Positions 42,358 to 52,111 of a DNA stretch of 64,000 bases are shown here, piece after piece. The notes beneath the pieces are model-generated. The model saw only the letters and a list, made by a program, of their open reading frames with translations. It was not told the origin of the DNA and did no database searches. Every line of letters begins with the position of its first letter. Position 1 is the first letter of the stretch. Location: contig CAJTMX010000005.1 in assembly GCA_910577235.1 (NCBI GenBank), positions 74,683 to 138,682 on the forward strand, written 5' to 3'. This DNA comes from an uncultured Acetatifactor sp. (GTDB taxonomy: Bacteria; Bacillota; Clostridia; Lachnospirales; Lachnospiraceae). The position numbers and the translations under genes are program-made.

Positions 42358-42597
42358 CTATCTGATAAACCGGTATACCAGCAGTGCGATCACTACGCCG
42401 ATAACGCTGGCGATGGTAATCTGAATCTGCAGTCCGAACGTCAGGATGATAAATCCGAGGTCAAGTACGATAGGACTGCTCAGGCCAAAGGTCTGACCGT
42501 AATTCAGAAAACTTCCGCTGAAATAGGTTCCGATAAACCGGCCTATAACAAAACCGATCAATACCAGAACGATAAATACCCAATTGACTCTCTTCAA
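42358..42597 (-). CDS. DUF4321 small membrane protein
   Basis: A 79-residue protein with two membrane helices (VNWVFIVLVLIGFVIGRFIG and IQITIASVIGVVIALLVYRFI) of the DUF4321 family found in Clostridia next to radC or mreB. The function is unknown. I chose the TTG at 42597, preceded by AGAGGGAG, which gives MKRVNWVF; a longer frame from 42666 would add 23 uncharacteristic residues. Confidence 0.8.
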   Translation of the reverse strand: MKRVNWVFIVLVLIGFVIGRFIGTYFSGSFLNYGQTFGLSSPIVLDLGFIILTFGLQIQITIASVIGVVIALLVYRFIR

Positions 42598-42717
42598 AAG
42601 TACTCCCTCTACTTTCTTTTGTGTCAGTATTCCTGCCTGTTTCCGGGATTCTCCCGATAGGAACATTTAAACTATCTTACCATATTTTTGCAGTTCTGTA
42701 CACACCCAATCCGAGAT

Positions 42718-44046
42718 TTATGACAGGGATTTTTTCAACTTTTCTCTGGCTTTAGCGACGTCCTGTGACTTAACCAGACCTTTGTCGACAAGAGACTGCA
42801 AAGATCGCAAAATACCGAATTTGGCATGCTGCCAGGTCAGCCCTCCCTGAAAATAGACTGCGTAGGGAGGCTTGATGGGACCGTCCGCCGACAGCTCGAT
42901 GGAGGAACCGGACACAAAGGCCCCTGCCGCCATGATCACCTGGGCGTCATAGCCGGGCATGTCCCAGGGCTCGCAGGTCAAATGGCTGTCCACGGGAGCG
43001 GCGGCCTGGATACCCTGACAGAAAGCGATCACGCCCTCCGGATCACCGAATGTCACCGCCTGGATGATATCATGCCGTGACTGACTACCGTCCGGCACCA
43101 CTCCAAATCCCAGTCCTTCGTATATGTTGGCGGCAAAGACCGCCCCCTTCAAGGCTCCCGCAGTCACCGTGGGGGCCAGGAAGAACCCCTGATAGAAATC
43201 TTTCAGCACGCCCAGGGAAGCGCCCACTTCCTTGCCAAGCCCCGGAGAAGTCAGGCGGTACGCGGCGTTTTCCACACAGTCGCTGCGCCCCGCTATATAT
43301 CCCCCGATGGGAGCCAGTCCGCCTCCGGGATTTTTAATCAGGGAACCCACCACCATATCCGCTCCCACGTCGCTGGGTTCGGTAGTCTCCACAAACTCCC
43401 CGTAGCAGTTGTCCACCATGCAGATCACATCCGGTTTGATGCCTTTTATAAAGGCGATCAGTTCTCCGATCCGGGCAACGGACAGAGTGGGCCGGGTCTG
43501 ATATCCCTTGGAACGCTGTATCGTCGCAAGGCGGGTTCTCCCGTTTATGGCCCGGCGGATATTGTCATAGTCAAAACCGCCGTCCGGCAGCAGATCCACC
43601 TGTGCGTAGCTCACGCCGTACTCCGCCAGAGAGCCTTTGGAGGGCCGTATACCGATAACCTCCTCCAGCGTATCGTAGGGCTTTCCCACCGGGGAGAGAA
43701 GTTCGTCCCCGGGCCGTAGATTACTCATAAGCGCCAGGGCCAGCGCATGGGTGCCGCAGGTGATCTGGGGACGCACCAGAGCGTCCTGGGTGTGGAATAC
43801 GGACGCGTACACCCGCTCCAGAGTATCCCGTCCCAGATCGTTGTAACCGTAACCTGTGGTGCCCAGCAGACAAGCCTCGCTCACCTGCTGGTCCTGCATA
43901 CCTTTTAGCACCTTCAGCTGGTTGTACTGCGCTATGTCGTCTATCTCGGCAAAACGGGACAGCAGCCCCCGGGCCACCGTTTCCCCATAGGCATAGACTT
44001 CCTCAGAGATTCCCAGCGCTCCATACATATCATATCCAATATTCAT
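42718..44046 (-). CDS. Methionine gamma-lyase-like PLP enzyme (aluminium resistance family)
   Basis: A 442-residue PLP-dependent enzyme of the family once called aluminium resistance protein and grouped with methionine gamma-lyase (PF06838). The PLP-binding lysine should be in VVGSLIKNPGGGLAPIGGYIAG near residue 230-250, and VCMVDNCYGEFVE near 205-217 holds the PLP-contacting aspartate. The substrate is unproven. It lies just after miaA, the usual neighbour. Confidence 0.9.
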   Translation of the reverse strand: MNIGYDMYGALGISEEVYAYGETVARGLLSRFAEIDDIAQYNQLKVLKGMQDQQVSEACLLGTTGYGYNDLGRDTLERVYASVFHTQDALVRPQITCGTHALALALMSNLRPGDELLSPVGKPYDTLEEVIGIRPSKGSLAEYGVSYAQVDLLPDGGFDYDNIRRAINGRTRLATIQRSKGYQTRPTLSVARIGELIAFIKGIKPDVICMVDNCYGEFVETTEPSDVGADMVVGSLIKNPGGGLAPIGGYIAGRSDCVENAAYRLTSPGLGKEVGASLGVLKDFYQGFFLAPTVTAGALKGAVFAANIYEGLGFGVVPDGSQSRHDIIQAVTFGDPEGVIAFCQGIQAAAPVDSHLTCEPWDMPGYDAQVIMAAGAFVSGSSIELSADGPIKPPYAVYFQGGLTWQHAKFGILRSLQSLVDKGLVKSQDVAKAREKLKKSLS

Positions 44047-44143
44047 AGAAAATCACATCCAATCTGCCCGTGACATGGGCGTATTTATCAGTACCGCAGG
44101 ACGCAGTTATTTCGTCTCCTGCGGAGTGTTGCCGCAACGGACA

Positions 44144-45091
44144 TTATGTCCGCAGAATCCCCGCCTCCCGGAGATACCGCAATATCGCCGCAAGGATCTT
44201 CTTGTCATCATACCCATAATCCTGTTTGTTCAGCCAGATTACATCCCTCTCCCGGCGAAACCAGGTCAGCTGTCTCTTGGCAAAATGCCGCGTCCCCTGT
44301 TTAATGCGGTACACGGCCTCCTCCAGTGTGATCTCTCCGGCCAGATGATCCAATATCTCCTTATAGCCCAGCCCCTGCATGGACACCATATCCCTCCGGC
44401 ATCCCCGGGCCATCAGGGCGCGCACCTCCTCCACCAGCCCTTCCTCCAGCATCCGGTCCACTCTCTCCTCGATACGCCGGTAGAGATTATCCCTGTCATC
44501 GTTCAGCACAAAGTAACAGTAGCGGTAGGGAGAGGTCTTCTCCGCCTCCCTCTCGTTGTGTTCGGATATTTTCTCTCCCGTAAGATGATGGAACTCCAGC
44601 GCACGGATCATGCGCTTTATATTGTGGGCATGAATGGCCTGGGCCGCCCCGGGGTCCGCCTCCTTAAGCATCTCATGCAGCGCCTGCCCCCCTCTCTCGG
44701 CGGCCAGCTGTTCCAGCTGCCTGCGATACCGGGTATTTTCCGGGTTCTGGGTAAAGTCTATATCCCGCAGCACCGCCTGAATATAGAATCCGGTACCCCC
44801 GGTGAGGATCGGGATATTCCCCCGCTCATAGATCCCCTCCATGGCCTGCCTGCAAAGCTGTTGGAACACCACCACATTGAACTCCAGGGAGGGGTCCAGC
44901 ACATCGATCAGATGATGGGGGACCCCCCGGGTCTCCTGGGGACGTATCTTGGCGGAACCGATATCCATCCCCCGGTAGACCTGCATGGAATCCGCCGAGA
45001 GGATCTCCCCGCCCACCTCTTTCGCAAGCTCTATGGACAGAGCCGTCTTGCCCACCGCCGTGGGGCCTGTCAGTACGATCAAAGGTTTCAT
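44144..45091 (-). CDS. miaA: tRNA dimethylallyltransferase MiaA
   Basis: MiaA prenylates adenosine 37 of tRNAs reading UNN codons. The P-loop LTGPTAVGKTALSIELA is at about 6-22, followed by SADSMQVYRGMDIGSAK near 34-50 and VLTGGTGFYIQAVL near 97-110. The length of 315 residues is standard. Its start overlaps the mutL stop by 4 bases. Confidence 0.96.
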   Translation of the reverse strand: MKPLIVLTGPTAVGKTALSIELAKEVGGEILSADSMQVYRGMDIGSAKIRPQETRGVPHHLIDVLDPSLEFNVVVFQQLCRQAMEGIYERGNIPILTGGTGFYIQAVLRDIDFTQNPENTRYRRQLEQLAAERGGQALHEMLKEADPGAAQAIHAHNIKRMIRALEFHHLTGEKISEHNEREAEKTSPYRYCYFVLNDDRDNLYRRIEERVDRMLEEGLVEEVRALMARGCRRDMVSMQGLGYKEILDHLAGEITLEEAVYRIKQGTRHFAKRQLTWFRRERDVIWLNKQDYGYDDKKILAAILRYLREAGILRT

Positions 45092-47079
45092 CGCTTAAAC
45101 TTTTTCTCCAATTCATATTTGCTCATGGATATTATGGTAGGGCGTCCGTGGGGACAGTTGTAGGGATTGTCCAGCGTCAGCAGTTCGTCTATGAGCCTTT
45201 GGGCCTCCTGGGTGCTGAGCCGGTTGTTGCCCTTTACGGCTGCTTTACAGGACATGGAGGCGATCTTCTCCCGCACCGCCGTGGGATCGCCCCTGGTGCC
45301 CCCCTCCGAAAGATCGTCCAGCACCGCCTGAAACAGTTCCTTTTCCCCACAGCCGTAGAGATCCACCGGAACGCTGCGCAGAGCGTACTCGCTGCCGCCG
45401 AAGGGTTCCACCTCAAAGCCCAGTTCCGTAAAGACAGAGGCATACTCCTTATAAACCGTCTCCTCCTGTCCCGTGAGGCTGAGGATTATAGGAGGCATCA
45501 GGTTCTGGGATACCAGACTCTTTTCGCGGTACTGTTTCATGAACCGTTCAAATTTCACCTTCTCATGGGCGGCGTGCTGGTCTATGATGTACAGCTTGTC
45601 CTCATATTCTATGAGCCAGTAGGTGTCAAACACCTGCCCGATCAGCTTAAAGTATACCCTCTTTTCCGGGGTCAGGATCTTGTCCTCAAACAGTTCACCC
45701 TGCTTATAGTCCCGCGTCTGTTCCTGAGCCGCCTCGTAACGCATCTCCTCCATGACCCGGTATTGCCGGGTACGGTTCTGCTCAAAAGGTTCCGGGGCCG
45801 CGGGAAGTTTTTCTTTCTGCCTGCCTGTATCCACTGACAGCTCACAAATCTCTGTGTGGGGACTTGTCACCGGCGGCGTTTCTCCTGTCCGGAGATTTTT
45901 GGGGGAACTTGCCGCTGCGGACTGCGTTTCTCCTGCCCGGGCATAGGGGCGGGGCTCCGGCATGGGACGCGGGAAAGAATGCCCTGCATGTTCCCGAGCC
46001 GTCTTACCGCCTTGAGACAGCTCCTGAAGCAGCCGTACATCCCTCCCGGCAGGCTGATTCCCGTCAATACCCACATCGGGGATCATCTCCCGGTTTCGCA
46101 GGCGTTCTCTGATGCCTGCGGACACCGCGTCAAATATCTGCGGCCCGTCCAAAAAGCGCACCTCCATCTTGCTGGGATGCACGTTCACATCCACTTTCGA
46201 GAGGTCTTTAAGCGTCATATGCAGCACGCAGAGCGGAAACTTGTGCTGCATCAGATACTCTCTGTATCCCTCCTCGATGGCACGGCTCAGCAGATTGCTG
46301 CGGATATACCGGCCGTTTAAAAAATAGACTTCAAAATTGCGGTTGGAGCGGACGATGGCCGGAGTCCCCAGATACCCCCTGATCTCCAATACCTCTGTCT
46401 CCAGCTCAACGGGCACCAGGTTGCGGATCATATCTCTGCCATAGATGCGGTAGATCACTTCCCGCAGCTCCCCGTTTCCCGAAGTATAAAACCGGGTCTG
46501 TCCTCCCACCTGAAATTTAAAGGAGATATCCGGTCTGGACAGGGCCATATGCTCCATCAGATCGATGATATATCCTGCCTCGGTGGTGGCGCTTTTTAGA
46601 AATTTGCGCCGCACAGGGGTATTGAAAAACAGGTTGCGGATTATAAATGTGGTCCCTTCCGGCGCTCCCACCTCCTCAAACACCGTCTCTTTGGGACCTT
46701 CCATCACCATATGGACGCCGGTGAGGGCCTCCGCCGTTTTGGTGATCACCTCCATCTGGGCCACCGCGCAGATGCTGGAGAGAGCCTCCCCTCTAAATCC
46801 CAGGCTGGAAATACCTGTCAGATCCTCCGCTCTCCGGATCTTGCTGGTGGCATGACGCAGGAAAGCGGTGCGCAGCTGATCCGCCGGAATTCCCGAACCG
46901 TTGTCCGTTATACGGATAAAACCGATCCCGCCGTCTTTGATCTCCACGGTGACGGAATCCGCCCCTGCGTCGATGGCGTTTTCTACCAGTTCCTTTACCA
47001 CGCTGGCAGGCCGCTCCACCACTTCTCCGGCTGCGATCTTGTCTATGGTTTCCGCGTCAAGCAGTTTTATCTGGTTCAT
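45088..47079 (-). CDS. mutL: DNA mismatch repair protein MutL
   Basis: MutL is the GHKL ATPase and, in species without MutH, the nicking endonuclease of mismatch repair. The N-terminal GHKL motifs (ELVENAIDAGADS near 30-42, DNGSGIP, GFRGEALSSI) are present, and the C-terminal metal-binding endonuclease motif DQHAAHEKVKFE lies at 500-511. The linker near 340-450 is proline- and charge-rich. The length is 663 residues. It is between mutS and miaA. Confidence 0.97.
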   Translation of the reverse strand: MNQIKLLDAETIDKIAAGEVVERPASVVKELVENAIDAGADSVTVEIKDGGIGFIRITDNGSGIPADQLRTAFLRHATSKIRRAEDLTGISSLGFRGEALSSICAVAQMEVITKTAEALTGVHMVMEGPKETVFEEVGAPEGTTFIIRNLFFNTPVRRKFLKSATTEAGYIIDLMEHMALSRPDISFKFQVGGQTRFYTSGNGELREVIYRIYGRDMIRNLVPVELETEVLEIRGYLGTPAIVRSNRNFEVYFLNGRYIRSNLLSRAIEEGYREYLMQHKFPLCVLHMTLKDLSKVDVNVHPSKMEVRFLDGPQIFDAVSAGIRERLRNREMIPDVGIDGNQPAGRDVRLLQELSQGGKTAREHAGHSFPRPMPEPRPYARAGETQSAAASSPKNLRTGETPPVTSPHTEICELSVDTGRQKEKLPAAPEPFEQNRTRQYRVMEEMRYEAAQEQTRDYKQGELFEDKILTPEKRVYFKLIGQVFDTYWLIEYEDKLYIIDQHAAHEKVKFERFMKQYREKSLVSQNLMPPIILSLTGQEETVYKEYASVFTELGFEVEPFGGSEYALRSVPVDLYGCGEKELFQAVLDDLSEGGTRGDPTAVREKIASMSCKAAVKGNNRLSTQEAQRLIDELLTLDNPYNCPHGRPTIISMSKYELEKKFKR

Positions 47080-47138
47080 GGTTTTTTCTCCATTTCAAGG
47101 GTATACGGCGGATCTTAATCACGGCTGACCGTTTCACA

Positions 47139-49814
47139 CTACGCTTTATAACGGTTCTTGAGTTTATTTTGCAGACGGTACAGAGTATTCATAGCGTCTA
47201 AGGGCGTCATCACTGTAATGTCAAGGTCTGTCAGTTCCTTCACCACATCTTCGTCGGATACGGTGTCAAAGAGGGACATCTGAGCCAGATCCACCTCATC
47301 GTAGCGGGGAATCTTTTTGGTCTTTCCGTCTCCCTTTTGCTCTATGGCGATGCTCTGCACCTTATCTGTGATATCGTTGTCCGAGAGCTGCTCGGCGATC
47401 TCCTTGGCGCGGTCGATCACCATGTCCGGCACCCCTGCCAGTTTGGCCACCTGGATGCCGTAGCTCCGGTCCGCGCCGCCCTTGATGATCTTGCGCAGGA
47501 AGACGATGTCGTCCCCGCATTCTTTGACGGCGATGCAGTAATTGTTCACGTTGCCGATCTTGCCCTCCAGCTCCGTCAGCTCGTGATAGTGTGTGGCAAA
47601 AAGGGTTTTTGCCCCCAACAGCTTTTTGTTGCTGATATGCTCTATGACGGCCCAGGCGATGCTCAGTCCGTCAAAAGTGGAGGTCCCTCTGCCAATCTCA
47701 TCCAGGATCAGCAGACTGTCGGAAGTGGCATTCCTGAGAATATTGGCCACTTCGTTCATCTCCACCATAAAGGTTGACTGTCCGCTGGCCAGATCATCGG
47801 AAGCACCTACCCGGGTAAAGATCCGGTCAACGATACCGATATTGGCGCTCTTTGCCGGCACGTAACATCCCATCTGGGCCATCAGCACGATCAGCGCCGT
47901 CTGACGCATATAGGTGGATTTGCCCGCCATATTGGGGCCGGTGATCACGGAGATACAGCGATGGCCGTTGTCCAGCAAAGTGTCGTTAGCTACGAACATC
48001 TCATGATCGATCATCTGCTCCACCACCGGATGTCTGCCGTCTCTGATATCTATTAACCCCTTTTCATTCAGAGCCGGACGCACATAGCGGTTCCGCTCCG
48101 CCACATAGGAGAGGGAGGCGAACACGTCCAGCCTGGCCACCGCCTTGGCGGTGCGTTGAATCCTCTCTATCTCTCCCGCAATACCGTCTCTGATCCCGCA
48201 GAACAAATCATACTCCAGCGACGAAAGCTTGTCCTCCGCGTTCAGTATGGTATCTTCCAATTCCTTCAGCCGGGGCGTTGTATAACGCTCCGCATTGGCC
48301 AGCGTCTGTTTGCGCACATAATCCTCCGGCACCATATCCTTAAAGGAATTCGTCACCTCGAAATAGTACCCGAACACTTTGTTGTACTTGATCTTAAGGT
48401 TTTTTATTCCTGTGCGCTCCCTGTCCTGCTCTTCCAGCTGGGCCAGCCACATCTTGCCGTCTCTCTTGGCGCTGCGCAGCATATCCACCGTCTCGTTATA
48501 GCCGTCCTTGATGATCCCTCCCTCCCGTACCGAAATGGGAGGCTCCTCCTCAATGGCTTTGTCTATCAGCGTATAGAGATCTTCCAAACAATCCATATCC
48601 CGGGCGATCTCCGTCATCAATTCCTTTTGAAAGCCAGCCAGCACTTTCCGGATCGGAGGCAGCATTTCCAGCGAGGCACGGAAGGCCAGCAGATCCCGGG
48701 GATTGGCGGTCTTGTAAGTAACTCTTCCCAGCAGACGCTCCAGATCGTACACAGGTCCCAGATATTCCCGCATTTCGTCTCTGGACACCGAATCCCCACC
48801 AAGCTCCTCGATGGCGTCCAAACGCTTTTCCATCTCCGCCTTTTCGATCAGCGGCTGCTCCAGATAGCTGCGCAGCATACGGGCGCCCATGGCTGTGCGG
48901 GTCTTGTCCAGCACCCACAAAAGAGAACCTCTCTTCTGCTTTTCCCGCAGGGTTTCCGTGAGTTCCAGATTGCGTCTGGTGGAGGAATCCAGCAACATAT
49001 ATTTGCTGGTCAGGTAAGAACGTATATGTGAAATATGGCCCAGGTCTGTCTTTTGGGTATCATACAGATAGCGCAGCAGCGCTCCTGCCGCCACCGTACC
49101 CACAGGAAAATCTTCCAGCCCCAGGCCGATCAGGCTTTTTATCTTAAAGTGACGCATAATACTCTGTTCACAGGTCTGATCGTCAAAGTAATGAGGGTCC
49201 GCGGCACTTACCGCGATATGCAGCCGTCCCCGCAGGTCTCCGATATCCATCCCGCTGACCAGAAACGCGTCGTTGCATATGATCTCCGACGGCTCATATT
49301 TCATCAGTTCGTCCATTAACCGCCGCAGGTCTTCCACTTCCGTCATGTAAAAATCGCCTGTGGTGACATCCGCCGCGGCCAGACCGATAGTCGCCGGCGT
49401 AAAAGTAACGCAGAGCAGATAGTTGTTTTTTCCCTCCTCCAGATACTGGGTATTTATATTGGTCCCCGGCGTAACAATGCGAACCACTTCCCGTTTCACC
49501 AGACCTTTTGCCAGCTTGGGGTCCTCCACCTGTTCGCAGATGGCCACCTTGTAGCCTTTGGCAACCAACTTGCTCAGATATCCCTCCACCGCGTGATAGG
49601 GGACACCGCACATGGGAGCCCGTTCCTCCAGACCGCAGCTCTTGCCGGTCAGCGTGATCTCCAGCTCCCGGGACGCCGTCAGCGCGTCCTCAAAAAACAT
49701 CTCATAAAAATCGCCCAGCCGGTAGAACAATATGCAGTCCGGATATTCCTGTTTTGTCTCCAGATATTTCTGCATCATGGGGGTCAGATCTTCTATCTTT
49801 AGTTCCTCGTTCAC
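47139..49814 (-). CDS. mutS: DNA mismatch repair protein MutS
   Basis: MutS recognises mismatches. The mismatch-binding domain I with the Phe-x-Glu motif (LGDFYEMFFEDA) is near residue 30, the lever and clamp follow, and the ATPase has Walker A GPNMAGKSTYMRQTA near 620 and DEIGRGTSTFDG near 690. I chose GTG 49814 because GAGG lies directly upstream and the protein then begins close to the family start; this gives 891 residues. An earlier ATG at 49868 would add 18 residues. Confidence 0.97.
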   Translation of the reverse strand: MNEELKIEDLTPMMQKYLETKQEYPDCILFYRLGDFYEMFFEDALTASRELEITLTGKSCGLEERAPMCGVPYHAVEGYLSKLVAKGYKVAICEQVEDPKLAKGLVKREVVRIVTPGTNINTQYLEEGKNNYLLCVTFTPATIGLAAADVTTGDFYMTEVEDLRRLMDELMKYEPSEIICNDAFLVSGMDIGDLRGRLHIAVSAADPHYFDDQTCEQSIMRHFKIKSLIGLGLEDFPVGTVAAGALLRYLYDTQKTDLGHISHIRSYLTSKYMLLDSSTRRNLELTETLREKQKRGSLLWVLDKTRTAMGARMLRSYLEQPLIEKAEMEKRLDAIEELGGDSVSRDEMREYLGPVYDLERLLGRVTYKTANPRDLLAFRASLEMLPPIRKVLAGFQKELMTEIARDMDCLEDLYTLIDKAIEEEPPISVREGGIIKDGYNETVDMLRSAKRDGKMWLAQLEEQDRERTGIKNLKIKYNKVFGYYFEVTNSFKDMVPEDYVRKQTLANAERYTTPRLKELEDTILNAEDKLSSLEYDLFCGIRDGIAGEIERIQRTAKAVARLDVFASLSYVAERNRYVRPALNEKGLIDIRDGRHPVVEQMIDHEMFVANDTLLDNGHRCISVITGPNMAGKSTYMRQTALIVLMAQMGCYVPAKSANIGIVDRIFTRVGASDDLASGQSTFMVEMNEVANILRNATSDSLLILDEIGRGTSTFDGLSIAWAVIEHISNKKLLGAKTLFATHYHELTELEGKIGNVNNYCIAVKECGDDIVFLRKIIKGGADRSYGIQVAKLAGVPDMVIDRAKEIAEQLSDNDITDKVQSIAIEQKGDGKTKKIPRYDEVDLAQMSLFDTVSDEDVVKELTDLDITVMTPLDAMNTLYRLQNKLKNRYKA

Positions 49815-49978
49815 TCTTACCTCATTCCCGCGAATCCGCAGCCGCCAAAAAAAGCCGTGCTCCCGCATTGATTATCGCACAATTCACTCATACCGCCTAA
49901 CGCCAAGTCCGTTCCTTTTGCCTTATTGTCTCTTCGGATACATGTATAAAGGCACCGGATCGGCCGTACTTGCAAACA

Positions 49979-50004
49979 GCGGATACACCATAGGATGTAT
50001 CCGC
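49979..50004 (-). terminator. Possible terminator downstream of the DUF1189 gene
   Basis: GCGGATACA (49979-49987) and TGTATCCGC (49996-50004) form a perfect 9-bp stem with an 8-base loop, followed in the minus direction by TGTTTG. The T run is short, so the call is moderate. Confidence 0.5.
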
Positions 50005-50072
50005 CATTTATGTTAGCACAAAATCTTGTTCTTGTAAATTGTCAAAATAGTGTTTCCGTCTGTCCCAGGCAT

Positions 50073-50918
50073 TCAAAAGGACGCTGGCCCGTATGGATTT
50101 CCGGTCCTGCCCATGGGGCTCTCATCCGTCTGCGGCATCAAACGGATCACCCCGACCAGAAAGAGAACCGTAATAGCCGCCTTAATAAAGTTCGGTATGT
50201 CCCAATGCATAAAGGTACATACGTTCACAAACATCGCTGCAACATATACAAGTACTTGGGAATATATCGCTATGCGGAATATCTGCTCTGCGCTCAACGC
50301 TCTTTTATACAGCCGCGCAGCGATCAGTCCGATCACAAGCAGAACTGTCGAACACAGAAAATACCATAGGACTCCGCCGATATAAAATATCACGGTCACA
50401 CAGGCTATCGCAATATACGAGATTACTCTCAGCGCATCCTTTACCCTGATCTCTTTTCCATTACCCACTAAATCCGCAAAATAGAGTTCTTTATACGGTA
50501 CTGGGTACTGAAACGCCACCATATTATCCCGGCCTACCAGCCAAATCTGGCGATATCCTGCTGCGGCCATTTCCTTTACATCTTCATAGGAAAAACCGTT
50601 CACCCGATCCGTCACCAACAGATACCTTGTCCCCTCATCCAGTACATACTCTTCCTCTATATATAAGCTGCCGTCACGGAGAATCAGAATTTCCGGAAAT
50701 TCTTTGTCAAACTCACCGCAATACCTGATTCCAAAAACCGTCATGTTGACCATCGTGACTATCAGCACGAGGAGAAACACAAAACCTATCGTACTGCCTG
50801 CTTTAACATTTATCAGCCGGTCATATTTTGTGGGCATCAAGGCATAGAGAAAAGAACGAAAAATATTGGGTGTTGGGGAAATTGTCTGCGTACCGCGATT
50901 ATAACCGTAATTGTCCAT
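50073..50918 (-). CDS. DUF1189-like integral membrane protein
   Basis: A 281-residue membrane protein with a hydrophilic start, one helix near 44-68, a soluble loop of about 100 residues, and four closely spaced helices near 165-260. The layout and the N-terminal IFRSFLYALMPTKYDRLINVKAGSTIGFVFLLVLIV suit DUF1189, whose function is unknown; some members modulate carbohydrate-related responses. The last 20 residues are hydrophilic with PMGRTGNPYGPASF. Possibly transcribed with the upstream flavoprotein. Confidence 0.75.
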   Translation of the reverse strand: MDNYGYNRGTQTISPTPNIFRSFLYALMPTKYDRLINVKAGSTIGFVFLLVLIVTMVNMTVFGIRYCGEFDKEFPEILILRDGSLYIEEEYVLDEGTRYLLVTDRVNGFSYEDVKEMAAAGYRQIWLVGRDNMVAFQYPVPYKELYFADLVGNGKEIRVKDALRVISYIAIACVTVIFYIGGVLWYFLCSTVLLVIGLIAARLYKRALSAEQIFRIAIYSQVLVYVAAMFVNVCTFMHWDIPNFIKAAITVLFLVGVIRLMPQTDESPMGRTGNPYGPASF

Positions 50919-50948
50919 GGAATACTCCCTTTTAAAACATATACAAAG

Positions 50949-51845
50949 TCAGCGGCACATAGCAGCCGCATGAATGCCGGCGATCGCGCCGTCTGCCACC
51001 GCTGTGGCCACCTGCCTTACTTTTTTTACCCGGATATCGCCGGCGGCAAACACGCCCGGAATCTCTGTCTGCATAGAGTCGTCGGTGGGAATATATCCGC
51101 CGTCCAGTTTAAGCTCCGCATACATCTGTGTATTTGGAACAATGCCCGCATATACGAACACACCGCACTGCGCGTCTTTTACGGTGTGTTTTTCTCCCGT
51201 CCTGTTATCTGTAAATTCGAGTTCTTCCGCTCTGCCGGAGCCATACACCGCCGTGAGACTGGAATGGGGCATGACACTGATGTTATCGCATTTGACGGCC
51301 CGCTCTTTAAATTCCGGTATACAGGCAAGCTCATCCTCCACACATACGATTGTCACTCTTTCCGCGATTTTGGACAGATAAAGAGCCTCTTTTACTGCCC
51401 CGTCCGCCCCACCGACTACATAAACGTTTCTGCCCTTATAATCGGGGCCGTCCTTTGGTGCGTTTAACCGAACGCCCTGTAGGTTCTCTCCCGGGATACC
51501 CAACATGCGACCCGAGCCTCCATTGGCCAAGATAACGGTTCGGCTCTCATAGCTCTCTCTGTCTGTGATCACCTGTTTGATCTCTCCCGTCAGCTTTGTA
51601 CCCGTCACGTTTTCAATGCGGATCTCCACCTCTGCGTCCAAAGCCTGTTCTTTCATACGTTGGGCAAAAGTGCTGCCGGATTCCTCTTTTATGATCGCCG
51701 TGTAGTGTGTAACCGTTGACACGTTTCCGATCAGGCCGCCGACTTTATTCTTCTCCAGCACCAGCACCTTCTTTCCTCTGCTTTTTCCGTAGATGGCGGC
51801 GCTGATTCCCGCAGGTCCCGCGCCGATAATAATGATATCATACAT
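50949..51845 (-). CDS. Thioredoxin reductase-like flavoprotein without CxxC
   Basis: A 298-residue two-dinucleotide-domain flavoprotein. The FAD-binding GAGPAGISAAIYGKSRGKKVLVLE is at the N-terminus, and a second Rossmann-like fold begins YVVGGADGAVKEALYLS near 140. FAAGDIRVKKVRQVATAVADGAIAG closes the FAD site near 265-285. The redox-active CATC-type disulfide normally located before the second fold is replaced by NAPKDGP, so it cannot be a standard thioredoxin reductase. It may be a ferredoxin- or flavin-linked oxidoreductase. I chose ATG 51845 for the MYDIIIIGAG start. Confidence 0.85.
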   Translation of the reverse strand: MYDIIIIGAGPAGISAAIYGKSRGKKVLVLEKNKVGGLIGNVSTVTHYTAIIKEESGSTFAQRMKEQALDAEVEIRIENVTGTKLTGEIKQVITDRESYESRTVILANGGSGRMLGIPGENLQGVRLNAPKDGPDYKGRNVYVVGGADGAVKEALYLSKIAERVTIVCVEDELACIPEFKERAVKCDNISVMPHSSLTAVYGSGRAEELEFTDNRTGEKHTVKDAQCGVFVYAGIVPNTQMYAELKLDGGYIPTDDSMQTEIPGVFAAGDIRVKKVRQVATAVADGAIAGIHAAAMCR

Positions 51846-52075
51846 AGTGTGTCCCCCGTTTTTATTATACATAAAGACTTCTGCCGCTCGTCCAAGTTGT
51901 GGAGTCTGTCCACTATTTTATTTTACCATTCTTACCGCATAATACACGCGATCTCTATATTAACGTTGTCTTTTTTTGCGAGCGATGCTACAGTAATTTT
52001 ACTTTTATACATCATTCTTCAAAATGCGATATCCGAATCCACATTTTGCTTGGCATGCAACGGCATTGCACGTTC

Positions 52076-52099
52076 TAAAAAGGGGCTGTGACAGCCCCT
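52076..52099 (-). terminator. Terminator after dut
   Basis: On the minus strand GGGGCTGT pairs with ACAGCCCC around a very short loop and runs into TTTTTA. It ends the nrdDG-dut transcript before the flavoprotein gene. Confidence 0.88.
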
Positions 52100-52111
52100 G
52101 TATACTCTCCT

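Noticed and set aside
44075..45163. A 362-codon plus-strand frame across miaA
   Set aside because: It overlaps miaA and the mutL end on the opposite strand and resembles no family; the long frame follows from GC-rich codon choice.
48156..49031. A 291-codon plus-strand frame within mutS
   Set aside because: Antisense shadow of mutS without independent support.
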